From assembly GCF_003957745.1 (NCBI RefSeq), contig NZ_CP020373.1:2728001-2792000 (forward strand): DNA of 64,000 bases. The letters run 5' to 3'. The position numbers and the translations under genes were made by a program. Positions 7,870-16,166 of this stretch are shown one piece after another (within the stretch, counting starts at the first letter, position 1; each line of letters starts with the position of its first letter). The notes beneath the pieces are model-generated. The model ran no database searches, had not been told where the DNA came from, and worked only from the letters and a program-made list of their open reading frames with translations. The DNA comes from Shewanella khirikhana. Its GTDB lineage: Bacteria; Pseudomonadota; Gammaproteobacteria; Enterobacterales; Shewanellaceae.

Positions 7870-10139
7870 CCATGCACGAACGCAACATCAGCAAAAAATT
7901 AAAGGAATTCTTGGGGACGTTGCTTGTGCCTGAGGAGTTCGGCTCTGAGCAGAAGCAAGCTCTGTTAATGCGACTTTCATACATCATTCAAGCTTTTCCT
8001 ACAGCATACTGGACACAGTTTGAACAGCTGCATCGATTAGTGGCGGTTATTCAGTCGAACACTATTCCATCTTGTGAAATAGATACTGAAATAATCAGGT
8101 ACCTGAAGAAAAATAAGTGGCTCACGTCCTACCCATTTGCCGCTGCGATTGGAGCCGTAGCGCCCCAAAATGCTACTCCACAGTGGTTATCCAAGTTTAA
8201 TGGATACCAAGCGATTGTCCTCGTCGTCTGTTTCATGCGTCGTACCTGCGACCCTCGAGACTCGGTTTCAGGAAATGAAAATGCACTCAGAGAACTTCGT
8301 CTGGTTGCCATGAACCCAATGCATCGAAAGCTATTGGATGTCTTGCCAGATTTAGGTGAAACGCCATCCATTCACCTGCTGGTTTCAAAACTAAAAGAAC
8401 TGAGAAAGGAAAAGCACCCTGCCCTCGTCGATTACGGCCTGGGCTATTTCGAACTCGTTATCAGAGATGCACTGTCATGGACAAAAAGACGCCGACGAAA
8501 GATCCGGATCCCGCCCCCGTCTGACACAGACACGATAGTCGAAGTTGATCCAATCGATATTTTTGACGATGCAAAAATCAAGGTCGAAGAACTATGCATT
8601 TTCCCCCATAAACCGACAACGTCCCAAGAGCGGGATGAATGTCTGTCGGTAAAATCAGGAAGAACCATCCGAATACAGGAATGTGCAGAAACACCAAATT
8701 CAAAGGCTAATCGCTCTCCATCATCAAGGGCTGTTCGCGCGATACAGCATCAATGTCTGACAGAAAAACTGAGCATTATGCAACTATCATTGGGCTGCAG
8801 TTACAACCAACTTACAGACTGGGACGTGCGCCAGCTTATTCGTTACACAAGTGATGGAATTAAGAATGGGTCGCAACCCGACACCTGCTCAACACTACTC
8901 TTAAGCCTGCTCTGCGGACGAGATCCCATATCACTGAAAAATCCTACAACAACATTTCGCTTAGAACACTATAAAAACCACCCTTGCCTATACTTGGGCC
9001 ACTCAGTCCCTGCAAGCACACAGGATGACCGACTGGAGAAATGCTTTAGAAAAACAAACGATCATTTGATACTGCCATTGCCTAAAATACTACAGGGGCG
9101 GCTTACTCCTGATAATGACAAGGAATCCTTAGATTCGATGCTCCAAAGCATTAATGAGCACCATCGGTGCCGTTTAAGCCTAGGAAGAATTGCCCGTTTT
9201 ATGGAGCACTGGTATATCAACAACGGGTTGGATCGTGCAGAAGTCGGACTAATCAAAGGGCGCTCCCCCCGAAACCAACCAGCACTAAGCTACACCAATT
9301 TCGATGCTGATAAACTGATTGAAAACTACCGCGCGTACGTGTTGGCCATATTCAGCATGGCTCAGAGTGATCCACAACTCCCCACTGCAAAGCCCACCAA
9401 TAAGAAACTCGGCAGTGCATTACATCTTCCCTCAAACACTCTGCACAATTTTTTCCGCATTTTAAGATGTCAAATCCCTCGCCCACTCAAGCATTCCCTT
9501 GAAGATCTCGCGTCACTCCACAATCACTATGTTTGTTACGTATGGGCACTACTGACATTCTCAACAGGTCACCGAGATGTTAACGCACCTATGGGACAGC
9601 GCACTGATTTCAACAGCTACAACAATTCCTGGTGGATAAGCGATAAGGAAAACCGCCATGGTCTGGCCGCCAGAACTTTGATCCTCCCGGCAACCGCAAT
9701 AAAGCAACTTGAACAATATCTAAACCATCTTCAAGAGTTGAAAAAGCACAGTCAGCTCATTGCTGAAGACATTTTCTCCCGAACCCACGCCGCGATTACA
9801 GGAAAAGACAATCTCCTGTTTTTTATAAAACATCACGAACAGAACACAGTTCCAACCATTACTCAAGAGCTCACTCCAGCCAGAGTAAAGGCATTTCTTG
9901 GTGATAAATTGCCTTGGCCGGCCAACTGGGGGCGACACCACCTGCGTAGCGAATTAAAGCGTATCGGTGTTGCTCCTGCAGAAATTGATGGTTGGATGGG
10001 GCATGAAGAAGTAGGTGAAGAGTCAATGGGCCGCCATAGCGCTCTGTCAATCCAATACCTCAAGCGCATCGCTCAGCAAATCGAAGTAGTGTTAAACACT
10101 CATCAAATTACGGTGGTTGACGCATGGAAAACCCGCTAA
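7866..10139 (+). CDS. Large tyrosine recombinase (757 residues)
   Basis: The C-terminal ~190 residues form a tyrosine-recombinase catalytic domain. The visible active-site residues are Arg in TGHRDV (~568), a candidate beta-hairpin lysine in SDKENRHG, His-x-x-Arg in RHHLRSEL (~690), His in GWMGHEE (~712) and the nucleophile Tyr in SIQYLKRI (~730). The first ~550 residues have no domain I recognize and make the protein nearly twice the usual integrase length. It overlaps the preceding gene by 4 bases and the next by 16, indicating a coupled operon. The protein should cut and rejoin DNA at an element end, probably at the tRNA-Asp junction nearby. Confidence 0.85.
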   Translation: MTMHERNISKKLKEFLGTLLVPEEFGSEQKQALLMRLSYIIQAFPTAYWTQFEQLHRLVAVIQSNTIPSCEIDTEIIRYLKKNKWLTSYPFAAAIGAVAPQNATPQWLSKFNGYQAIVLVVCFMRRTCDPRDSVSGNENALRELRLVAMNPMHRKLLDVLPDLGETPSIHLLVSKLKELRKEKHPALVDYGLGYFELVIRDALSWTKRRRRKIRIPPPSDTDTIVEVDPIDIFDDAKIKVEELCIFPHKPTTSQERDECLSVKSGRTIRIQECAETPNSKANRSPSSRAVRAIQHQCLTEKLSIMQLSLGCSYNQLTDWDVRQLIRYTSDGIKNGSQPDTCSTLLLSLLCGRDPISLKNPTTTFRLEHYKNHPCLYLGHSVPASTQDDRLEKCFRKTNDHLILPLPKILQGRLTPDNDKESLDSMLQSINEHHRCRLSLGRIARFMEHWYINNGLDRAEVGLIKGRSPRNQPALSYTNFDADKLIENYRAYVLAIFSMAQSDPQLPTAKPTNKKLGSALHLPSNTLHNFFRILRCQIPRPLKHSLEDLASLHNHYVCYVWALLTFSTGHRDVNAPMGQRTDFNSYNNSWWISDKENRHGLAARTLILPATAIKQLEQYLNHLQELKKHSQLIAEDIFSRTHAAITGKDNLLFFIKHHEQNTVPTITQELTPARVKAFLGDKLPWPANWGRHHLRSELKRIGVAPAEIDGWMGHEEVGEESMGRHSALSIQYLKRIAQQIEVVLNTHQITVVDAWKTR

Positions 10140-13100
10140 TTCTGCCGATGGAGCAAAAATCATTAGTACGTCTGTTGGGGCATCAGTCCAGAACCGCTAT
10201 TCGCCAAAAAAACTATACCCAAACGATAAAAAAAGCTCTGGCTGTACTCGAAAATTACCTGCCGGAACTGTTTGAAGCGGAACCGAAATGTGATCGATTT
10301 GCGGAAATTTGGCCACAGGTGGACTCGGCTCTGCGACAGGTTCTCAAATCGGAAACGTCATACCGACGAGGATATTCTTTTATCTGCCAACAATTAGAAA
10401 CGGGTAACCGACAGGGGCTTTGGCAGATTAATCCACCGGCAGACTACCTCACTTTGCGCAGAGCTCGACCACTCAGAAGTTTAGCCTGGCAACTCAGAAC
10501 ATTCCGTTTTGCGTCAAAAGCTTTTGGCTGGCTGGATACTCTCGATCAAACGTCGGATCCCCAACAATGCTTTGCCAGATTACTGATGAGCTGTATCTGC
10601 TATGGCGGTCTGAATAAACCTGCTCTTTGGCCTGCGCTGGCAAAAGCATTAACCGAAGAGAAGCCGTTACGTGGTAATAAGGATCTATGCTGGCTTACGT
10701 TGAGGCCAAAGCCAGGGAAGGACTTTCCCAGTAATCTCTACACTGATCATGGTGGTCTGGGGCCCAATAAAGCGCAGGTAGAAGTTCAGTTTTTCCCGGA
10801 CCCCATAAGTTTTGGCATAATTAAACAATTCCTAAACTGCCGCTCAACGAGTTGGCGTTACCCCAAATCTATCAAGACATGTGTTGAGATAATTAAGTCT
10901 GAACTCAAAATCGAAATTCCTCTCTCACAACTTCGGCAAGGAGGTATTTGTTTCGCAGAGATGCAACACAATATCGAACTACCACAAGTCTTGGTTGAGT
11001 TTGCTCTGGGGCGGCAAAAAAGCGCATCACTCCCAAACGAATACTGGTTGAGGTTATTCAAAAGTACAACTGGTTCCTGCCATATAAATAACTTTGCCAA
11101 ATTCGAACAGTGGTATGGTCTTAAGCTAACCGGTATATCTACAAAATTTTCACCACGCAGCCCGAGGCAAGGCAACCGATACCTGCTGAATCAAATAAAA
11201 GAGATACTTAAGAAAGATACTGCTAAAAACCAGGGGAAGAGCCATGTCGTCAGAAAGTTGAAGGAGCTAGCAAATGCCAGTCTTCGCCCAAACGAAGAAA
11301 TCTTGCTTCAGTGGTTACTTCACCATTTGACTTACGTGAAAAATAAAGTATCAACAGCTGGTAGGTATTTTGGGGCAATTGGTGGCGCTTGGTTGGCCGC
11401 AACCGCAGACATCGACCTTTACAGTTTGAGTAGTGACGATTTTATTGAACTTTATCAAGAAGTTTTAAATCGCACCAACAGTCAGCGGGAACAGCACTAT
11501 AAAGCATGTCGTTTTGAAAACCTACACACATTTGCACAACAGAATTTTGATCTCCCACCATTGTGCCAACCGCTAAGCGAAGGCAGTGATATCATTCCCC
11601 ATGTGAGTGCTGCCATAGTTGATGAGACTCTGTTTCTGGCCTTGCTGCGCCAAATCGATTGTTTGGAAGACTTAAACTTCGCTGCCAAACGTATGTTGAA
11701 ATGCTTCCTCATCATTGCTTATCGCACCGGACTCAGACCCGGAGAAGTAGCTAAACTCCGTCTGAAAGACATCGAACCATCCTCTGTTGGCTGGCTGTTT
11801 GTTCGCGAAAGCCGCCATGGGCATAACAAGACAGAGTCAGCCCTTCGAAAAGTACCTCTATTCCCACTACTGACGGACCACGAAAAGACTTTGGTGGGAG
11901 ACCACCTTCGAGAACGTCTATTAACCTGCCATAACAACTATGCAGAGCTCCTTATTCACTCAGAGGGAAATCCATTTGAAGTGGTAAATACCCGTCAAAT
12001 ATCAGGGATGGTAAAAGAGATGTTGTCTCAATTATCCGGCGGTATTTATTACCGATTGTATCATCTACGCCATACTGCATTATCCAGAATGCAGCTGCTT
12101 GCCCATGATGACCTAATCGAGTTGCCTGAAGTTGCCCAGGCTATGCTGCCGTATACTCCAACCCAACGAAAAATCATAAATAAACTGATATTTGGTGAAG
12201 GAAGACTTCGCGATAGATATTTTGCCCTGGCGGTGTTTGCTGGTCATAGCACCCCAGATACAACATTGAGAAGCTATCTGCATTTTACCGACTTGCTGCT
12301 GGGCAGCCATTTGGCTGTAAATGCACAAGAAATTTCTGCCAGTACCGCGAGAATGGTACTTGGAGTTCGCCCACACCGTTATAAAAAGATGCGAAAATCA
12401 GGAACCATTACCCCAGAGCGTCTACTGCCATTCTTTAGAAAACGGCTCTTACCTTTTATAAGCCCAGTGAACAGCATTCGTCAGATTACAGCCTCCCAAA
12501 ACAATGTGGTTGAAAAAAGCAGTCACTACATTCAGGCACTGGCAGTACTTAACCGAATTGAGCGAGATCATGACTATCAGGAAGTAGCGGCACATTATCG
12601 GCTTCCGACAGAACTGATTGAACGCTGGCGCAACACGGCGCTTGCGCTAAGGTCGTTGAAAACACCGCGGGGAATTCGCCGACTCTTTTCCACTAGACGC
12701 GCAAGTGCTCTGCTACCAGCCGAGCCAACAAGTATCTATGACCGTAAAGATATTCAATCTGCGCTGAACACTTGCAGCAAGATCAAGGGCAGTAGAGAAG
12801 GAAAAATTGAACTTCGATGGGCCATTCAATACTGCCTGACACACTCCACCAGCAGCCATACGTGGCTCTACTTTGACAACGCGGACGAATTTCAGCGGTT
12901 CATGAGATTGGTAAGCCAACTTTTTCCATGGCAACGCTGGCATCTAAGGCTTCGCTCCCAATATGGCCAACCAACAACACGCTGGCGGCCTCACCACCAT
13001 CTTGAGATTACCCATTACACATTGAAAAAAGCCGGTGAGTATCCTGATGGAGTTGGATTGTTGTTTTTACGTCATGCAAATGAACAGCAGTACATAAAAA

Positions 13101-13216
13101 GCAGAGGCGGTGCGAAAATAAGCCAATATTGTTCACCCGCGTTACAAACCCTATTCCACCGACTGGCGATCATCCTCTTCAATGCGGAAAAAATTAGTAA
13201 ATGGGAACGGACTTAG
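10124..13216 (+). CDS. Very large tyrosine recombinase (1030 residues)
   Basis: The catalytic domain lies in the middle, not at the end: Arg in YRTGLRPGEV (~537), lysine in NKTESALRKVPL, His-x-x-Arg in YHLRHTALS (~647), His in FAGHSTPDTT (~707) and Tyr in RSYLHF (~717). About 300 residues follow it, including a possible helix-turn-helix (VAAHYRLPTELIERW) and a tail ending near KISKWERT. The ~500-residue N-terminal part is unassigned. All active-site residues are present, so the enzyme should be active. Its start overlaps the upstream recombinase by 16 bases. It ends 12 bases from the stop of the converging HD gene. Confidence 0.85.
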   Translation: MENPLILPMEQKSLVRLLGHQSRTAIRQKNYTQTIKKALAVLENYLPELFEAEPKCDRFAEIWPQVDSALRQVLKSETSYRRGYSFICQQLETGNRQGLWQINPPADYLTLRRARPLRSLAWQLRTFRFASKAFGWLDTLDQTSDPQQCFARLLMSCICYGGLNKPALWPALAKALTEEKPLRGNKDLCWLTLRPKPGKDFPSNLYTDHGGLGPNKAQVEVQFFPDPISFGIIKQFLNCRSTSWRYPKSIKTCVEIIKSELKIEIPLSQLRQGGICFAEMQHNIELPQVLVEFALGRQKSASLPNEYWLRLFKSTTGSCHINNFAKFEQWYGLKLTGISTKFSPRSPRQGNRYLLNQIKEILKKDTAKNQGKSHVVRKLKELANASLRPNEEILLQWLLHHLTYVKNKVSTAGRYFGAIGGAWLAATADIDLYSLSSDDFIELYQEVLNRTNSQREQHYKACRFENLHTFAQQNFDLPPLCQPLSEGSDIIPHVSAAIVDETLFLALLRQIDCLEDLNFAAKRMLKCFLIIAYRTGLRPGEVAKLRLKDIEPSSVGWLFVRESRHGHNKTESALRKVPLFPLLTDHEKTLVGDHLRERLLTCHNNYAELLIHSEGNPFEVVNTRQISGMVKEMLSQLSGGIYYRLYHLRHTALSRMQLLAHDDLIELPEVAQAMLPYTPTQRKIINKLIFGEGRLRDRYFALAVFAGHSTPDTTLRSYLHFTDLLLGSHLAVNAQEISASTARMVLGVRPHRYKKMRKSGTITPERLLPFFRKRLLPFISPVNSIRQITASQNNVVEKSSHYIQALAVLNRIERDHDYQEVAAHYRLPTELIERWRNTALALRSLKTPRGIRRLFSTRRASALLPAEPTSIYDRKDIQSALNTCSKIKGSREGKIELRWAIQYCLTHSTSSHTWLYFDNADEFQRFMRLVSQLFPWQRWHLRLRSQYGQPTTRWRPHHHLEITHYTLKKAGEYPDGVGLLFLRHANEQQYIKSRGGAKISQYCSPALQTLFHRLAIILFNAEKISKWERT

Positions 13217-13228
13217 TGCCGCCAAACC

Positions 13229-14098
13229 TCATCCGAGCCGCTTATACCATTGGTCGTTCATGGCGGAATGTGCGTACCAATGATGGGGGGGCACGTCTGT
13301 AAAAGCCGTGCGCCAATGACAAACCTCCATAGACAGGTTGTCGCACAGTCGAACCATGGAGGCTGGAAGGTAGGACTCAGGCCGACGCCCCACTTTTAAC
13401 GATAAACAGCTGCTTAGTGCCTCAAAAATTTTAGGGGAACTGCGGTGCAACGCTTCTAACGGCTCAGCCAATACCATGAAATTGTAAGACTCATGAGCGC
13501 CCGTAATGCCATCCCGTGAGTCGGCATTATAAAAGAGGTGAATTTTACCAATGTCATGCAGCAGCCCACCAATAAACGCTACTCCAACGCTCAAAGGACC
13601 TACATTATAACGCCAACAAAGCATCGCGGCCGTCACTGCCACCTCATGGCTATGTTCCAGTAAGCCCGTTTCATGATTGTGATGATGACTACGACTTGCC
13701 CGGGCAATAAAGAACTGACTCATCAACTCATGATTGAGTAATACCGCCAAATAGAAATCTCGCAGTGCAACATCATGAATAAGACCTAAGATCCCCCAGA
13801 TATCGACGATAATAGACTCACACCCTGCTGGCACTATTGAAAAGTGACGATAAACAGCAACCTCATCCATCACCTCTGGGACTGTCAGAACTTTCTTAAC
13901 TTGTCGCATTTCTTCCAAAGTCCACTGCACCAACACCAATTGGCCATCAGGCTTTACCCCCGTCATAACATCGCGAGAAAGTTCGAGGGTGAAGGACTCT
14001 CGTAGGCTGCGGAATTGCCATAGGTCTGACAATTCGTTCTGTACTACACGGTGTACCCAGGCCAAATCATCCGAACTACGTCTGGATTTGATATTCAT
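13229..14098 (-). CDS. HD-domain protein resembling the TraI (MOBH) relaxase core
   Basis: The central region carries SHHHNHETGLLEHSHEVA followed 35-40 residues later by GGLLHDIGKI and a downstream HESYN. This spacing matches the HD metal-binding core of MOBH relaxases (TraI_2 family) and HD phosphohydrolases. With 289 residues it is far shorter than a conjugative relaxase (usually over 600) and has no recognizable C-terminal DNA-binding region. The gene starts inside the stop of the integrase gene (ATGA, 14095-14098), so the two are translated together. Its job may be nicking or processing element DNA, or nucleotide hydrolysis; the sequence does not decide between these. Confidence 0.75.
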   Translation of the reverse strand: MNIKSRRSSDDLAWVHRVVQNELSDLWQFRSLRESFTLELSRDVMTGVKPDGQLVLVQWTLEEMRQVKKVLTVPEVMDEVAVYRHFSIVPAGCESIIVDIWGILGLIHDVALRDFYLAVLLNHELMSQFFIARASRSHHHNHETGLLEHSHEVAVTAAMLCWRYNVGPLSVGVAFIGGLLHDIGKIHLFYNADSRDGITGAHESYNFMVLAEPLEALHRSSPKIFEALSSCLSLKVGRRPESYLPASMVRLCDNLSMEVCHWRTAFTDVPPHHWYAHSAMNDQWYKRLG

Positions 14099-15279
14099 TT
14101 TGAATCCCCCCCTTTCGGCCCCTGTCCCTTGCGGATTAAACTTTCAAACGCTGCACCATCTTGTCCAAGTAAATTGGGCACATACCGTGAGTAGACTCTG
14201 AAAAGCATGCTGGTATTTGCGTGTCCTAATTGTCTGGCAATCCATTCTGGACTCTCGCCGGCAGCCAGCCAGAGGGTCGCCGCGGTATGCCGTGTCTGGT
14301 AAGGATTACGCTTTTCGAGCTTCAGGTCTGCCAATAGTGGGTACCAGATGCGTTTGGTGACATTTTGATGATTCAATGCTTCAGCACGCTTATTGCAAAA
14401 GACAAATTTGCTCATGGTCCCAGTTTGCTGCCGCTGAACCAGCAGCGCTTCATATACTGGCTGACTCATTGCAATTGCCCTGCATGAACCCTGTGTTTTT
14501 GTGGGACCAAGAGTCCCCCGAACCAATGACTGACGGATGTGAATTAACTGGTTAGCGAAATCAACGTTTTCCCACGTCAAGCCATCGATTTCACCGGTTC
14601 GCATGCCAGTAAAAAATCGAACGATATAGTAGGAGCGAAAATCGCTTCTTACCGCCTCTATAATGCGGCAGACCTCATCAAGCGAAAATGGTTGAATGTC
14701 ACTTCGAGGCATTGGCAAAGCCTTGATATTCCGCCAAGGGTTTTCAAAACCAAAACGCTCAGCGGCATCACTCAGAATTAGGCGTAGATATGTCATGATG
14801 TGATTAATGCGCGAGGCCGATAATGATTTCGAAGTAGCAGCATCGACTTCGCATAACCGTGTGCGAAATCCAAGAATATCTGTCTTAGTGATCGCGACAA
14901 TCATGCTATTACCTAACGCAGGGATCAGATGGCACCTGAGAATCCCTTCAACCGTCTCAACCTGACTGGGCCTCCACTCCACTTTCTTTTCCGCTAACCA
15001 AAGGTTGGCAAATGCGGCAAGCTGCATTCGCCCACCGACAGCCTTAAGCTGGCTGAGTTTAGCGAGCAGCTGGAAATGCTCTGCCTTGGGGCTACTAGGA
15101 AAATGGTGCCCATAATCAAAACAGCCGCTTTTCATTTGTTGTTCAAGCAGAGCCATCAATTTGCTGAGTTTCTGCCTGTTAGTAGGATTATCGACAAGGC
15201 TGGTTTGCTCTCTGCAGCGCACGCCCATGTAGCGAAAATCCAGGTATAGTTTGCCATCACGGCTATTCACTGTTCCCAT
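14095..15279 (-). CDS. Phage-type tyrosine integrase
   Basis: A 394-residue integrase. The N-terminus (residues 1-70, GTVNSRDGKLYLDFRYMGVR) resembles the arm-type DNA-binding domain of the DUF3596 class, followed by a SAM-like core-binding domain. The catalytic residues are complete: Arg in FFTGMRTGEI, Lys in PTKTQGSCR, TRHTAA, LGHANT and YSRYVPN. A clear ribosome site (AGGAGG) precedes the ATG. It lies downstream of an excisionase-like gene and overlaps the HD gene, forming a xis-int-HD operon. It probably integrates its element into a site not identified here. Confidence 0.92.
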   Translation of the reverse strand: MGTVNSRDGKLYLDFRYMGVRCREQTSLVDNPTNRQKLSKLMALLEQQMKSGCFDYGHHFPSSPKAEHFQLLAKLSQLKAVGGRMQLAAFANLWLAEKKVEWRPSQVETVEGILRCHLIPALGNSMIVAITKTDILGFRTRLCEVDAATSKSLSASRINHIMTYLRLILSDAAERFGFENPWRNIKALPMPRSDIQPFSLDEVCRIIEAVRSDFRSYYIVRFFTGMRTGEIDGLTWENVDFANQLIHIRQSLVRGTLGPTKTQGSCRAIAMSQPVYEALLVQRQQTGTMSKFVFCNKRAEALNHQNVTKRIWYPLLADLKLEKRNPYQTRHTAATLWLAAGESPEWIARQLGHANTSMLFRVYSRYVPNLLGQDGAAFESLIRKGQGPKGGDSK

Positions 15280-15288
15280 GACTTCCTC

Positions 15289-15501
15289 CTAGTCCATCTG
15301 ATTGATCAGAACGTGTGCTGAGGCGCCAAGGAGCATGGACTCCTCGACCCGCTCCCAGATGTAAAGAATTTTGCGCCCGCCAAAGGGGCGGATGTAGTGC
15401 ACCCCCTCAAACAGAACAGCGTCTTTCAGGCACTGACGGATAGTGCGAACGTCGTACTTAATCCGTGCAGATAGTTCTTCAGTGGTGAGATAGGTACTCA
15501 T
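15289..15501 (-). CDS. Excisionase-like DNA-binding protein
   Basis: The 70-residue product begins MSTYLTTEELSARIKYDVRT, a winged-helix/MerR-like helix-turn-helix, followed by a basic wing (RPFGGRKILYIWE). Size, fold and position immediately before the integrase match recombination directionality factors. A good ribosome site (GGAGG) lies five bases before the ATG. It would bias the integrase toward excision and may also repress its own promoter. Confidence 0.8.
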   Translation of the reverse strand: MSTYLTTEELSARIKYDVRTIRQCLKDAVLFEGVHYIRPFGGRKILYIWERVEESMLLGASAHVLINQMD

Positions 15502-15520
15502 AACCGCCTCCGCAATTGAC

Positions 15521-15611
15521 TCATATGTGATTCATTTGAAGCTCATGAGCACACAATAAATCACAAAAGCACAAAGTCAAGCGTTTTTTGCGTCATGTAT
15601 GATTCATTTGA
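15521..15611. promoter_or_regulatory. Divergent promoter region with two direct repeats
   Basis: Two near-identical 19-base repeats share TGATTCATTTGA (15521-15539 and 15593-15611), 72 bases apart, in the 145-base gap between the divergent xis-like and HTH genes. One copy is close to each start. They are probable operators for the HTH regulator, setting the integration/excision switch. The spacing corresponds to about seven helical turns. Confidence 0.5.
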
Positions 15612-15646
15612 TATGATGTGTGAGAGATATGACTTATGGATAGAAC

Positions 15647-15886
15647 ATGATAAGAATCCTTCTCATCAAGTTACTTGATGAAAAAGCGTTCAAGGAAAAG
15701 CGCCGGATAACCCTGTCTGAAGTAAGTGAAAAGACAGGTATCAGCCGTGCCACTTTGACACGCATAGCCAACGTGCCAGGCAATGTCACCAACACTGATA
15801 CCATCAACGCACTGTGTAAGTATTTCGAATGTCAGCCTGGAGAGCTATTGGTTTATGTTGGGGATGAAAACGATAGTTATAGATAA
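15647..15886 (+). CDS. Cro/C1-type HTH regulator
   Basis: The 79-residue protein is almost entirely a helix-turn-helix domain (ITLSEVSEKTGISRATLTRIAN, then a helix pair ending CKYFECQPGELLVYV), the compact class of phage and element repressors. It is divergent from the excisionase-integrase operon with repeat operators between them, so it likely represses that operon. Downstream DNA at once becomes IS debris, so the rest of this element is probably lost. Confidence 0.87.
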   Translation: MIRILLIKLLDEKAFKEKRRITLSEVSEKTGISRATLTRIANVPGNVTNTDTINALCKYFECQPGELLVYVGDENDSYR

Positions 15887-16029
15887 AGTCAAAAAGAGGG
15901 CTTTCAGAGTCCCTTTGCAGCAATTCATTAAGACCTGCAAGGGAATGGGTGATGAGATGGACGCTCCTTAATTCGACGTCAATACGCCAAACTATTTTTG
16001 AAACAATCAGTTGCAAAGGAGCGTCCGTC

Positions 16030-16160
16030 ATGATGGTTAGCACAGTATCCATTGACCTAGCAAAGAGCGTCTTTCAGGAGCTTGGTGTCAGCGAGTCGAG
16101 CAAACAGGTTTTTCCAACCACCTGACCAGAAAGTAGTTTATTGAGTTCATCGAGAATGTA
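16030..16160 (+). pseudogene. IS110-family transposase N-terminal fragment
   Basis: The frame starting at 16030 reads MMVSTVSIDLAKSVFQELGV, the beginning of an IS110 transposase where the first DEDD aspartate lies in IDLAKSVF. After about 30 codons the homology continues only in another frame with a stop (FIEFIENV), so it is frameshifted. The fragment is ended by the IS256 element. Confidence 0.65.
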
Positions 16161-16166
16161 AAAAAA

